64,000 nt of DNA, taken from contig JBLMZA010000020.1 in the NCBI GenBank assembly GCA_050258555.1, positions 36,185 through 100,184 of the forward strand, written 5' to 3'. Under the pieces are notes generated by a model. That model searched no databases and was not told where the DNA came from. It worked only from the letters and a program-made list of their open reading frames with translations. The position numbers and the translations under genes are program-made. The first letter of the stretch is position 1. Every line of letters starts with the position of its first letter. Shown in pieces: positions 16,880 through 25,948 of the stretch. This stretch comes from CAISDA01 sp050258555. Its GTDB lineage: Bacteria > Bacteroidota > Ignavibacteria > UBA10030 > UBA8401.

Positions 16880-17518
16880 TCAGGAAAGTGAAATGTAGCC
16901 GTCGTTAATGATGATAGCTTCGACCTGGTTTTTGGTCAGCACCATCGGCAGCATCGATTCGAAATGGGAAATGAGGTATTCCAGACGCTTGTTTTCGCTT
17001 TTGAGGGTGAGAAAAAGCTGGCGCTGTATGAGCTCAAGTCCCGATTTCTGCACCATCACGAACGACAGTTGAGCCTCTTCTTCAAACGAAACGATCGACT
17101 GCACGGTGCCTTTGAACGCAGCCGTCACGAACTGATTGTAGAGCGTCGTCGCCTTGTCCAGAAGCATGCGGTCAAGCGGCTCATCGGTATCGTCATAATA
17201 GGACACCGAGCCGACCTGATAGGGCTGATCCGATTCAGCCAGCGAATGGAGCGTATAGCGGCGAACGCCCTCCACGATAATCTCCATGGTGCCGTCGGAA
17301 TGGCGCTGCAGCACATCACGCACGAACGCCAAGCAGCCGATCGACCGGATCTTGTTTTCGTAGATGAGATTGATGCCGAACTGCTTGTTTTCCGCGACGC
17401 ACTGGTTGATGAGCACTTTGTAGCGCTCCTCGAATATGTGCAGCGGCAGCAGCGAACCGGGGAACAAGACGGCATTCAGGGGAAACAACGGAATCAAAAA
17501 ATGATCGGGAAAAGACAT
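16880..17518 (-). CDS. LON substrate-binding domain protein (stand-alone)
   Basis: 212 residues from ATG 17518; the frame stays open to 17587 but the domain starts at FLIPLFPLNAVLFPG. The hallmark LPLHIFEERYK and GCLAFVRDV, followed by VEGVRRYTL, mark the N-terminal domain of Lon proteases, here without the ATPase or protease parts. Such free-standing proteins occur widely; their function is not established, though substrate recognition or an adaptor role is assumed. The gene lies 94 bases after the superoxide dismutase gene on the same strand. Confidence 0.85.
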   Translation of the reverse strand: MSFPDHFLIPLFPLNAVLFPGSLLPLHIFEERYKVLINQCVAENKQFGINLIYENKIRSIGCLAFVRDVLQRHSDGTMEIIVEGVRRYTLHSLAESDQPYQVGSVSYYDDTDEPLDRMLLDKATTLYNQFVTAAFKGTVQSIVSFEEEAQLSFVMVQKSGLELIQRQLFLTLKSENKRLEYLISHFESMLPMVLTKNQVEAIIINDGYISLS

Positions 17519-17612
17519 GGTGTTGATCGGATTCGTGTATGCATCGACAGTGAACGCGCGGCGCCTCCCGCCCATTTTGCCGGGCACGGAAGGCGCTGCG
17601 CATCCGTACGGA

Positions 17613-18224
17613 TTATTTTACCGCCTGTTCATACCGCATCACGACGTCGTTCCAGTTGATGACATTCCACCATGCGGCGAGATAATCGGCGCGGCGGTTC
17701 TGGTACTTCAGATAATAGGCGTGCTCCCACACGTCGACCGTGAGCAGCGGCGTGTGGCCGTCGGAAGCGGGAGTATCCTGGTTGGCGGTCGATGTGACGG
17801 CGAGCTTTCCCCCGCCGTCAAGAATCAGCCAGGCCCAGCCCGAGCCGAATCGGCCGAGTGCGGCTTTCGTCATCTGGTCCTTCAGTCCGTCGAGCGACTG
17901 AAATTCTTTTTTGACTGCGTCCATGAATTTCCCCGTCGGCGCCGCCACGTCCTTCTTCAGCTGCATCCAGAAGAGATTATGGTTCACGACGCCGCCGCCG
18001 TTGTTGCGCACGGCCGTACGGATCTCTTCGGGAACGGCCTGAAGATCCGAAACCAGATCGAGAGGCGTCTTCTTCTGAAGGTCGGGATGGTTGGCGACAG
18101 TATTGTTCAGATTTGTGACATAGGTCTGATGATGCTTGTCGTGATGGATTTCCATCGTCTTTGCATCGATGAACGGTTCGAGCGCGTCGAACGCGTAGCC
18201 GAGAGGTTGCAGTTCGTATGCCAT
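17613..18224 (-). CDS. sodA: Superoxide dismutase, Mn/Fe family (Mn-type features)
   Basis: 203 residues from ATG 18224 (AAGGA upstream). The metal ligands are H27 in EIHHDKHHQ, H82 in NHNLFW, D164 and H168 in DVWEHAYYL. The segment FGSGWAWL and the TANQD at 146-150 resemble Mn-dependent members, where the second-shell Gln comes from this loop. It turns superoxide into peroxide and oxygen in the cytosol. It follows sufT by 51 bases with no visible terminator, so it may be read with the SUF genes, which suits oxidative stress. Metal choice is inferred and cambialistic use is possible. Confidence 0.93.
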   Translation of the reverse strand: MAYELQPLGYAFDALEPFIDAKTMEIHHDKHHQTYVTNLNNTVANHPDLQKKTPLDLVSDLQAVPEEIRTAVRNNGGGVVNHNLFWMQLKKDVAAPTGKFMDAVKKEFQSLDGLKDQMTKAALGRFGSGWAWLILDGGGKLAVTSTANQDTPASDGHTPLLTVDVWEHAYYLKYQNRRADYLAAWWNVINWNDVVMRYEQAVK

Positions 18225-18275
18225 GAGCGTTGTGATCCTTCCGTATGATGTGTGATTAAGGAACAACTATGTTGT

Positions 18276-18608
18276 TTACATATTCAACGCAAGTTTGGCC
18301 GCCTCGGTCATCATGCTCGGATCCCAGCGGGGATCCCACACGACATTGACTTCGGCATGTGTGATGCCTTTGACCGATTCCACCTTCTCTTTCACTTCAG
18401 GCGGCAGACTCTGAGCGGCCGGACACATCGGCGACGTGAGCGTCATTGTGATCTCCGCCCTGCCGTCCGGCTCGACCTTCACTTCATAGACAAGACCCAG
18501 CTCGTAGATATCCACCGGGATCTCGGGGTCGTAGACGGTCCTGAGCGTGCTGATCACTTCGTCTTTGACGACGATGAGCTCGAAAGAATTCAGCTGTGGT
18601 GTCTCCAT
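18276..18608 (-). CDS. sufT: SufT-type Fe-S assembly factor (MIP18/DUF59 family)
   Basis: 110 residues. The DUF59 core is TLRTVYDPEIPVDIYELGL, and MTLTSPMCPAAQSLP supplies the conserved cysteine. This family, with SufT and PaaD, helps mature Fe-S proteins; in several bacteria sufT is the last gene of the suf operon, as here. It starts nine bases after the sufU stop. N-terminal 12 residues are outside the domain. Confidence 0.92.
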   Translation of the reverse strand: METPQLNSFELIVVKDEVISTLRTVYDPEIPVDIYELGLVYEVKVEPDGRAEITMTLTSPMCPAAQSLPPEVKEKVESVKGITHAEVNVVWDPRWDPSMMTEAAKLALNM

Positions 18609-18617
18609 AGTGTTTCA

Positions 18618-19091
18618 TTACTCCGTTGTTTCTGATGTAACAATAGTTTTTCCGGAATCGTTCATTTCGTGCAGTGCTGAATGCATCGCATGCCATGCAA
18701 GGCTGGCGCATTTGATGCGTGCCGGGAACTCGGCGACGCCGGCAAGCGCGCCGAGCGAGCCGAGCTCTTCCACGTCCGCCTCCTCGTCCATCTTTCGCGT
18801 GACGACGGAGCGGAATTTCTGGAAGAGCGCCTCCGCCTCTTCGACCGTGGCGCCCTTGACGGCCGATGTCATCATCGAGGCCGAGGCCTTCGAGATGGCG
18901 CACCCGGATCCCTGAAAGGAAATATCTTCGACGCGTCCGTCTCCGATCTTCATGAAGATCGTATAGTGGTCCCCGCAGAGCGGATTGTAGCCTTCGACGG
19001 TCTTTGTGGGATTGTCGAGCTTCTTGAAATTGCGCGGGCTTTTGTTGTGCTCGAGGATGAGCTGTTGGTACAGTTCGTTGATGGAACTCAT
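18618..19091 (-). CDS. sufU: SufU-type sulfur acceptor / scaffold
   Basis: 157 residues. The three conserved cysteines are C39 (NPLCGD, with D41), C64 (GSGCAIS) and C128 (RIKCASLAW). The stretch between 90 and 120 is the extra insert that sets SufU apart from IscU. SufU binds zinc and takes persulfide from SufS. The start codon overlaps the sufS stop (ATGA), so the donor and acceptor are translationally coupled. Confidence 0.95.
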   Translation of the reverse strand: MSSINELYQQLILEHNKSPRNFKKLDNPTKTVEGYNPLCGDHYTIFMKIGDGRVEDISFQGSGCAISKASASMMTSAVKGATVEEAEALFQKFRSVVTRKMDEEADVEELGSLGALAGVAEFPARIKCASLAWHAMHSALHEMNDSGKTIVTSETTE

Positions 19092-20356
19092 GCGCCGAAG
19101 ATCTCCTTTACTTTGCCGATGCCGCGCGCCAGCGCATCGAGTTCTTCCTTCGTGTTGTACAGCGCGAGCGATGCGCGCGCCGTGGCCGGAATGCCGAAAC
19201 GCTGCATGACGGGCTGCGTGCAGTGGTGCCCCGTGCGGATGGCGATGCCTTCCTGATCGAGAATCGTGCCGATGTCGTGTGGATGGACATTGTCCATGAT
19301 GAACGACAGCACGCCCGCCTTCTGTTTCGCGGTGCCGATGATGCGCACGCCGTCGATCGCCGTCAGGAGCGAGGTGCCGTATTCAAGCAGCTCATGCTCA
19401 TAGTCCGCGATCGTATCGAGTCCGACGCGGCGCACATAATCGATGGCCGTACCGAGTCCCACGACGCCGGCGATATTGCCCGTTCCCGCCTCGAACTTGT
19501 ACGGGAGCGTGTTGAATGTCGTCTTTTCGAACGTCACGGACTCGATCATGTCTCCGCCTGCCTGGTACGGATTCATCCGCTCCAGAAGCTCGGCCTTCCC
19601 GTAGAGCGCCCCGACACCGGTGGGAGCGAACACTTTGTGTCCCGAAAAGACGAAGAAATCGCAGTCCAGGCTTCGCACGTCGACGCTCATGTGCGAGACG
19701 GCCTGTGCGCCGTCTACCAGCACCGGCACGCCAAGATCATGGGCACGCCGGATGATTTCCCTCACGGGATTGATCGTGCCGAGCGAATTGGAGACCAGCA
19801 CGACGGAAACGAACTTCGTTCGCGGCGATAGCAGCTTCTCGTACTCCTCCATGATCAGCTCACCGTCGTCGTTCATCGGAATCACGCGGAGCTTCGCCTG
19901 CTTCTCTTCGCACAAAATCTGCCACGGAACAATGTTCGAATGGTGTTCCATGGCGGAAATGATGATCTCGTCTCCTTCGCCGATGAACTTGCGTCCGTAG
20001 CCGTGTGCGACGAGATTGATCGCCTCGGTGGCGCCCCGCACGAAGATGATCTCATGGTTGTCGGCGGCATTGAGGAAGTTCTTCACCTTGCCTCGCGCCT
20101 TTTCATATTCGAATGTCGCGACTTCGCTCAGATAATGTACGCCGCGGTGGATGTTCGCATTCTGCGAATGGTAATAGCGCTGGTCGGCGTCGATGACATG
20201 CAGGGGCTTTTGCGTTGTCGCTGCGTTGTCGAGATAGACGAGCTGCCGCCCCCGCACACTCATGTGCAGAATCGGAAAGTCCTCCCGGATGCGTTCGACG
20301 TCATACATCAGATGCCTGTCGTATTCCGCCGTGATTTCACCGTTTGTCTTCTTCAT
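19088..20356 (-). CDS. sufS: Cysteine desulfurase SufS (group II)
   Basis: 422 residues from ATG 20356; ATG 20308 (MYDVERIREDFPIL) is an equally sensible start because family members usually begin there. The PLP lysine is K241 in FSGHKVFAPTG and the catalytic cysteine C379 in RTGHHCTQPVMQRF; the histidine-rich RTGHHC loop is the group II (SufS) type. It releases sulfur from cysteine as a persulfide. The start overlaps the end of sufD by 20 bases, and the stop overlaps sufU. A second desulfurase of IscS type is encoded upstream in the same operon. Confidence 0.96.
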   Translation of the reverse strand: MKKTNGEITAEYDRHLMYDVERIREDFPILHMSVRGRQLVYLDNAATTQKPLHVIDADQRYYHSQNANIHRGVHYLSEVATFEYEKARGKVKNFLNAADNHEIIFVRGATEAINLVAHGYGRKFIGEGDEIIISAMEHHSNIVPWQILCEEKQAKLRVIPMNDDGELIMEEYEKLLSPRTKFVSVVLVSNSLGTINPVREIIRRAHDLGVPVLVDGAQAVSHMSVDVRSLDCDFFVFSGHKVFAPTGVGALYGKAELLERMNPYQAGGDMIESVTFEKTTFNTLPYKFEAGTGNIAGVVGLGTAIDYVRRVGLDTIADYEHELLEYGTSLLTAIDGVRIIGTAKQKAGVLSFIMDNVHPHDIGTILDQEGIAIRTGHHCTQPVMQRFGIPATARASLALYNTKEELDALARGIGKVKEIFGA

Positions 20357-21713
20357 GTGTCGTTTCGCTGTGAACGATTTCCTGTACTGTTGCGCCGAGC
20401 CGCTTCTGGAGCATGTCCACCACACATGCATCGACGCGGCGGCGTGAGGGTTCGTGCGTGATTTTTTCCGTTGCTTCGGCAGCAAAGCCGACCGTGGCGA
20501 TGCCCCGCGCCGTCGTTCCGCCGATACCGCGGCTCTTCAGATAAAAAATTTCCTTCTCGCTCAAGCCGCCGACCGCCGCACCGTGCGTGCACTTGACGTC
20601 GTCGGCAAAGATTTCGAGCTGGGGCTTGGTGTCGATCGTCGCCGTTTCCGAAAGCATGAGATTGCGGTTGGTCTGCTTCGAGTCGGTCTTCTGAGCGATT
20701 GCATCGACGTACACCTTGCCGCTGTAGACGCCGCGCGCATGGCCGTCAAGGATTCCCTTGAAGAGCTCGTGGCTTGTACATTCGGGCACCTTGTGGTGGA
20801 TGAACGTATGATGATCCGTCAGGCGCGAGCCGTCGGCGAAGTACAGACCGTTCAGATTGCAGTCGGCTTTTTCGCCCTCCAGGATCACGCTGTACTCCGA
20901 GCGCGCAATCGCGCCGCCCAGGGCGAGCGAGAACATGTTGAGCACGCTCCGCGTCTGCTGTTCGACCGATACCGCATGCATGTGATACGATGCTTCATGC
21001 TCTTCCTGCAGTTTGACGTACTGCAGATGCGCATCGGGCTGCAGCAGCATCTCGGTAACGGCGTTGGTGAAGCAGCCTGCGGCGGCCGGCCCCGCGAATG
21101 TCTCGATGACCGCAGCGGACGAGCCCTCTCCGGCGGCCACGATGACGCGCGGATACGACGCCGAGGGCGAGCCGTCTTCCGCGCCCGCCGAAAGATGCAG
21201 AATGTGTATCGGAGCCTCGAGCGATACGCCCGCCGGCATCTGAACGAACAGTCCATCGGCGATGAATGCGGTGTTCAGCGCCGCAAACGGATTGCCCTTG
21301 ACATCGGCATGCTTGGCAAGATGCTCCTGCACAAGTGCGAGCTCTTCTGTGGATGCGCCGGCAAGCGGAAAGACGCGCGCGCCTTTCACGGTCGTGTTCA
21401 GCGAGAGCTCGTTCGAAAAATGCCCGTTCACGAACGTGAACCGGTGTTCGCTGTCCGTGATGCGGTACCGAGACGCATCGGCCTCTGTCAGCGATGAGGC
21501 GCGCTTCGGGGCATAGGCGAACTGTTCCTTCGCGATGGGCGCGATATTGGTGAAGCGCCATTCCTCCCTTTCCGCGGAGGGAAATCCCTGCTCGGCAAAG
21601 GCGTGGAAGGCGGTGCTGCGCAGGCGCTTCAGCCATTCGGGAGAGCCCGATGCGCCGTTGCGTTCGAACCGCTCGCGCTCGCTGCGGTAAAACTGTGTTG
21701 TCTGATGGTCCAT
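20337..21713 (-). CDS. sufD: Fe-S assembly complex subunit SufD
   Basis: 458 residues. N-terminal helical part with EREEWRFTNIAPIAKEQF, then the right-handed beta-helix core typical of SufB/SufD (VFPLAGAS, GLFVQMPAGVSLEAPIHI). The C-terminus holds VKCTHGAAVGGLSEKEIFYLKS-like residues around the conserved histidine that, with SufB, forms the cluster-building interface. SufD pairs with SufB and two SufC to make the SufBC2D scaffold. It lies between sufC (26 bases) and sufS (overlap). Confidence 0.94.
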   Translation of the reverse strand: MDHQTTQFYRSERERFERNGASGSPEWLKRLRSTAFHAFAEQGFPSAEREEWRFTNIAPIAKEQFAYAPKRASSLTEADASRYRITDSEHRFTFVNGHFSNELSLNTTVKGARVFPLAGASTEELALVQEHLAKHADVKGNPFAALNTAFIADGLFVQMPAGVSLEAPIHILHLSAGAEDGSPSASYPRVIVAAGEGSSAAVIETFAGPAAAGCFTNAVTEMLLQPDAHLQYVKLQEEHEASYHMHAVSVEQQTRSVLNMFSLALGGAIARSEYSVILEGEKADCNLNGLYFADGSRLTDHHTFIHHKVPECTSHELFKGILDGHARGVYSGKVYVDAIAQKTDSKQTNRNLMLSETATIDTKPQLEIFADDVKCTHGAAVGGLSEKEIFYLKSRGIGGTTARGIATVGFAAEATEKITHEPSRRRVDACVVDMLQKRLGATVQEIVHSETTHEEDKR

Positions 21714-21739
21714 AGTCTGATTTTCAATAAGATAATGTG

Positions 21740-22498
21740 TCAGAGCTGCGCAAGCTCTTCCTTCACAAACTCATAGCCCTTCTCCTCGAGCTCGAGGGCG
21801 AGTTCTTTGCCGCCCGATTTCACGATGCGTCCGTTGACGAGCACGTGCACAATGTCGGGCACGATGTAGTTGAGCAGGCGCTGATAGTGCGTCACGACGA
21901 TCGTCGCATTCTCGGGCGACTTCAGCTTGTTCACGCCCTCGGCGACGATCTGCAAGGCGTCGATGTCGAGTCCGGAGTCGGTCTCGTCAAGGATCGCCAG
22001 CTTCGGCTCGAGTATCGCCATCTGCAGGATCTCATTGCGCTTCTTTTCTCCGCCGGAATACCCCTCGTTCACGGGACGGTTGATGAAACTCTGGTCCATT
22101 TCAACGATCTTCATCTTCTCCCTGAGCAGCTTCAGAAACTGCATGGCATCGAGCTCCTCGAGCCCCTTGCTCTTGCGGATCTCGTTCAGTCCGGTCTTCA
22201 GAAAATAGCTGTTGCTCACGCCGGGGATCTCGACCGGATACTGGAAGGCAAGGAACACGCCCGCCTGCGAACGCTCCTCGGGCTGAAGCTCCAGAAGGTT
22301 CCGGCCCTCGAACAGCACTTCTCCCTGCGTCACCTCGTAGGCGGGATGGCCTGCAAGCACCTGCGCCAGCGTGCTCTTGCCGCCGCCGTTCGGTCCCATG
22401 ATCGCATGGACCTCGCCGGCCTTGACGTTCAGATTGATGCCTTTCAGGATTTCCTTGCCGCCGATGACCGAGGCATGAAGGTTCTTGATCTCTAACAT
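21740..22498 (-). CDS. sufC: Fe-S assembly ATPase SufC
   Basis: 252 residues from ATG 22498; the frame extends to 22594 but into sufB. ABC-type ATPase: Walker A GPNGGGKSTLA, Q-loop AFQYP, signature YSGGEKKRNE, Walker B LAILDETDSGLD and the H-loop THYQRLL. The SGGEKKR signature with DETDSGLD is typical of SufC. It drives conformational change in SufBC2D; it is not a transporter despite the fold. Confidence 0.97.
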   Translation of the reverse strand: MLEIKNLHASVIGGKEILKGINLNVKAGEVHAIMGPNGGGKSTLAQVLAGHPAYEVTQGEVLFEGRNLLELQPEERSQAGVFLAFQYPVEIPGVSNSYFLKTGLNEIRKSKGLEELDAMQFLKLLREKMKIVEMDQSFINRPVNEGYSGGEKKRNEILQMAILEPKLAILDETDSGLDIDALQIVAEGVNKLKSPENATIVVTHYQRLLNYIVPDIVHVLVNGRIVKSGGKELALELEEKGYEFVKEELAQL

Positions 22499-22538
22499 GT
22501 GTATGCTCCGTTCTTCCGATGTAGTGTTTGGTAATCTC

Positions 22539-23972
22539 TTATCCGACGCTGCCTTCAAGCGAGACGCCGAGCAGCTTCTGGGCTTCGACCGCAAATTCCA
22601 TGGGAAGGTTTTTGAAAACCTCCTTTGCGAAGCCGTTCACGATCATCGAGATCGCATTTTCGCTATTGATGCCCCGCTGCTTGCAGTAGAAGAGCTGATC
22701 CTCGCCGATCTTCGAGGTCGATGCCTCGTGCTCGACGCTGGAGGATGTGTTCTTCACTTCGATGTACGGGAATGTATTCGCGCTGCACTTGTTCCCCAGC
22801 AGCATCGAATCGCACTGCGTATAGTTGCGCGCGTTGACGGCCTTGGCGGCGACCTTCACGAGGCCGCGGTATGTGTTGTGTCCGTGTCCGGCCGAAATGC
22901 CCTTCGAGATGATCGTGCTCTTCGTGTTCTTTCCGATGTGCAGCATCTTCGTGCCCGTATCGGCCTGCTGGCGGTTGTTCACCACCGCAACCGAATAGAA
23001 TTCGCCCACCGAATTGTCGCCCTGAAGGATGACCGAGGGGTATTTCCAGGTGATCGCCGAGCCGGTTTCGACCTGCGTCCACGAGATCTTCGAGTTGTCT
23101 CCGGCGCACTTGCCGCGCTTTGTCACGAAATTATAGATGCCGCCCTTGCCGTCCTTGTCGCCCGCATACCAGTTCTGGACGGTCGAATACTTGATTTCGG
23201 CATTTTTCGCCGCCACGAGTTCGACCACCGCCGCATGGAGCTGGTTCTCGTCTCTCATCGGCGCGGTGCAGCCCTCCAGATAGCTCACATAGGCGCCCTC
23301 TTCGGCGACGATGAGCGTGCGCTCGAACTGTCCGGTGTTCGATGCGTTGATGCGGAAGTACGTGGAAAGCTCCATCGGGCAGCGCACGCCGGCCGGAATG
23401 TAGCAGAACGATCCGTCGCTGAAGACCGCCGAGTTGAGCGCCGCAAAGTAATTGTCGGTCGGAGGCACGACGCTTCCGAGATATTTCTTCACCAGCTCGG
23501 GATGCTCCTTCACCGCATCGGAAAACGAACAGAAGATGATGCCCATCTTCGCAAGCGATTCCTTGAACGTCGTCGCCACAGAGACGCTGTCGAAGACCGC
23601 ATCGACGGCCACGCCGCTCATGCGCTTCTGTTCGCTCAGCGAAATGCCGAGCTTCTCGTATGTCTCGCGAAGCTTCGGATCGACCTCGTCCAGGCTTTCC
23701 AGCTTCTTCGGCGCCTTCGGGGCGGAATAATAGACGATCGACTGGTAATCGATGGGAGGATACGTGACGTTTTCCCACGTCGGTTCCTTCATCGTGAGCC
23801 AGTGACGGAAGGCCTTGAGCCTCCATTCGAGCATGAACTCCGGTTCGCCCTTCTTCTCCGAAATCATCCGAATGACGTCCTCGCTCAATCCGGGCGGGAT
23901 CGCATCGGCTTCGATATCCGTGACGAATCCGTATTTGTATTCCTTATTGACTAATTCTTCCATCTCTTGCAT
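22539..23972 (-). CDS. sufB: Fe-S assembly complex subunit SufB
   Basis: 477 residues. SufB signatures: YKYGFVTDIEAD at the start, CSFSDAVKEHPELVKKYLG, VPPTDNYFAALNSAVFSDG, YIPAGVRCPMELSTYFRIN, LEGCTAP and the later NYTQCDSMLLGN and EHEASTSKIGEDQLFYCKQRG-type segment with conserved cysteine and glutamate. With SufC and SufD it builds nascent clusters. It begins 18 bases after sufA, and sufC follows after 40 bases. Confidence 0.97.
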   Translation of the reverse strand: MQEMEELVNKEYKYGFVTDIEADAIPPGLSEDVIRMISEKKGEPEFMLEWRLKAFRHWLTMKEPTWENVTYPPIDYQSIVYYSAPKAPKKLESLDEVDPKLRETYEKLGISLSEQKRMSGVAVDAVFDSVSVATTFKESLAKMGIIFCSFSDAVKEHPELVKKYLGSVVPPTDNYFAALNSAVFSDGSFCYIPAGVRCPMELSTYFRINASNTGQFERTLIVAEEGAYVSYLEGCTAPMRDENQLHAAVVELVAAKNAEIKYSTVQNWYAGDKDGKGGIYNFVTKRGKCAGDNSKISWTQVETGSAITWKYPSVILQGDNSVGEFYSVAVVNNRQQADTGTKMLHIGKNTKSTIISKGISAGHGHNTYRGLVKVAAKAVNARNYTQCDSMLLGNKCSANTFPYIEVKNTSSSVEHEASTSKIGEDQLFYCKQRGINSENAISMIVNGFAKEVFKNLPMEFAVEAQKLLGVSLEGSVG

Positions 23973-23990
23973 CGATGCACCTTCACACTG

Positions 23991-24365
23991 TTAGACGCCG
24001 AATGAATTGCCGCAGCCGCAGCTCTTCACTGCCTGCGGATTGTTGAACACGAAGCCGCGGCCGTTGAGGCCGTCGCTGAAATCGAGTGTCGTGCCCGAAA
24101 GATAAAACATGCTCTTCTGATCGACGAAGATCGTGACGCCGTGCTTCTGCAGCACGATGTCCTTTGCGGTCTGCTGGTCGTCGAAGGCAAGCACATACGT
24201 CAGGCCGGAGCATCCTCCGCCCTTCACGCCGAGGCGCAGGGCGTGCGTCTCCGGAATGTTGTTCGAGCTTTTGATCTTCCTGATCTCTTCCGCCGCCTTT
24301 TCGGTCAGCGTGATGTCGTCTTCGACGAGCGGCTTCTGCTGCACTTCAGCTATGGTGTTGTCCAT
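23991..24365 (-). CDS. sufA: A-type Fe-S carrier (SufA/IscA/ErpA)
   Basis: 124 residues. The three-cysteine A-type motif is complete: GGGCSGL in the middle and SCGCGNSF at the C-terminus; LTEKAAEEIRKI opens the domain. A-type carriers receive a cluster from the scaffold and pass it on to apo-targets. An N-terminal tail of about 17 residues precedes the domain. It sits between the unknown 115-residue gene and sufB. Confidence 0.95.
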   Translation of the reverse strand: MDNTIAEVQQKPLVEDDITLTEKAAEEIRKIKSSNNIPETHALRLGVKGGGCSGLTYVLAFDDQQTAKDIVLQKHGVTIFVDQKSMFYLSGTTLDFSDGLNGRGFVFNNPQAVKSCGCGNSFGV

Positions 24366-24410
24366 TTGGTCCTCATGGATGATTGATGGTGTCTTCCGTT
24401 CCGCGGCGGA

Positions 24411-24758
24411 TTATTGTTTGGGCGCAGAAGGCGCCGGCGGTGCCGGTGACGGCTTCGGAGCGGCCGGAGCCGGCGGTGCGGCTTTCGGCGTCGTGAATTC
24501 AGGATAATTGAGCACCCAGCCCTGCGGATTCACTTTGCGAAACATGTTCCGCTTCTCGAAATTCGCTATGACCTCCTGCGCGATCGCTTCGGCCTGCGAG
24601 AACGACACCTTGATATTGCGTTTTTCAAGATAGTCGATGACGCCGTACATGAGGTCGCGGTAGAAGATGTTCGAGTTGTGAAAGATCGGAACTTTCGACC
24701 GCATATAATTCAGAAATTCAATCGGGCTGTTGGTAATGATCTGAGTATGCTGCGTCAT
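24411..24758 (-). CDS. Unknown protein embedded in the SUF operon
   Basis: 115 residues. Residues 1-85 look like a compact mixed or helical domain (PIEFLNYMRSKVPIFHN, YGVIDYLEKRNIKVSF, AEAIAQEVIANFEKR, then GWVLNYPEF). The last 25 residues are almost only Pro, Ala, Lys and Ser. There is no cysteine, so it does not look like a carrier or scaffold. Its start codon overlaps the stop of the IscS-type desulfurase by four bases and sufA follows after 45 bases, so it is co-expressed with Fe-S assembly. I do not recognise the family; an accessory or structural role in the pathway is only inference from place. Confidence 0.8.
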   Translation of the reverse strand: MTQHTQIITNSPIEFLNYMRSKVPIFHNSNIFYRDLMYGVIDYLEKRNIKVSFSQAEAIAQEVIANFEKRNMFRKVNPQGWVLNYPEFTTPKAAPPAPAAPKPSPAPPAPSAPKQ

Positions 24759-25948
24759 GAATAAATCCTCGATGATGGCCGCGCCGACGCGCGGCGGTGG
24801 TGTAAAAATTCAGTGATGCGTCTGATGGTATAGGAAATTTCCTCTTCGGTCGTGAAGCGCCCGACCCCGATGCGGAGTGTCGATGAGGCCCGATTTTTGT
24901 CGAGCCCGATGGCGCGAAGCACATGCGAATACTCCTCGCGTCCGATGTCCTCCGCCGTGCAGGCCGATCCGGTCGACAATGCGATCTCTCTGGCCTCCGA
25001 CATCAGGTCCGATGCCTTCACGCCGTCGAATGTGACATTCAGATTGTTCGGCAGCCGATGCGTTCTGTCTCCGTTCACCGTGACTCCACCGGCCGAAACG
25101 AGACCGGTTTCCAATGCGTCGCGAAGCGCAGTGATCCGCCGCGTTTCCTCGCCGCGCGAGGCCATGGCGATCGCCGTTGCTTCGCCGAATCCGACGATGG
25201 AGGGCACATTCATCGTGCCCGGGCGCATGCCCGATTCCTGTCCGCCTCCGTCCATCTGCGGCATGAGACGCACGCCGCGCGATCCGCGGCGCACATACAG
25301 CGCGCCGACGCCCTTGGGACCGTAGATCTTGTGCGCCGAGAGCGACATCAGATCGATGCCGTCCGCCCGGACGTCGATCGGGATCCTGGTAAATGCCTGG
25401 ACGGCATCGGTGTGAAACAGAATGTTCCGGGCGCGGCACATCGAGCCGATTGCACGGATCGGCGCCAGCGTGCCGATCTCATTGTTTGCGATCATGACTG
25501 AAACCATGATCGTGCCGGGAATGAGCGCCGACTCCAGCGCTTCAAGATCGATGCGGCCCGCTTCATCGACCGGGATCACCGTCACAATGAAGCCCGAGAG
25601 TTCAAGCGTCCGGCAGACATCGAGCACGGAACTGTGTTCGGTGGCGCAGGTGACGATGCGGTTGCCGGCATCGCGGTATGCTTCGGCAACACCCTTCAAT
25701 GCAAGATTGTTCGACTCCGTGGCCCCGCTGGTAAAGAGAATCTCTGCAGTCTGCGCATGCACCGCCTCGGCGATCCGCCTGCGGGCAAGTTCGACCGCTT
25801 CTTTGGCGTGCCATCCGTACCGGTGATCCCTGCTCGACGGATTCCCATAGTGCTCCGTGAAGTACGGAAGCATCGCATTGACGACGCGGGGGTCGACCCG
25901 TGTGGTCGCATGATTGTCGAGGTAAATGGGAAACCGGATGCTGCTCAT
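24755..25948 (-). CDS. Cysteine desulfurase, IscS/NifS type (group I)
   Basis: 397 residues from ATG 25948, which overlaps the Rrf2 regulator stop (ATGA). The PLP lysine is K207 in SAHKIYGPKG; the catalytic cysteine is C330 in STGSACTAED, in the longer loop of group I enzymes. YLDNHATTRVDP opens the fold and TSGATESNNLALKG binds cofactor. It removes sulfur from cysteine for Fe-S clusters or tRNA thiolation. It is the second desulfurase of the operon and differs clearly from SufS, so the two may serve different acceptors. iscS or nifS would both be fair names; I leave the symbol open. Confidence 0.93.
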   Translation of the reverse strand: MSSIRFPIYLDNHATTRVDPRVVNAMLPYFTEHYGNPSSRDHRYGWHAKEAVELARRRIAEAVHAQTAEILFTSGATESNNLALKGVAEAYRDAGNRIVTCATEHSSVLDVCRTLELSGFIVTVIPVDEAGRIDLEALESALIPGTIMVSVMIANNEIGTLAPIRAIGSMCRARNILFHTDAVQAFTRIPIDVRADGIDLMSLSAHKIYGPKGVGALYVRRGSRGVRLMPQMDGGGQESGMRPGTMNVPSIVGFGEATAIAMASRGEETRRITALRDALETGLVSAGGVTVNGDRTHRLPNNLNVTFDGVKASDLMSEAREIALSTGSACTAEDIGREEYSHVLRAIGLDKNRASSTLRIGVGRFTTEEEISYTIRRITEFLHHRRASARPSSRIYS

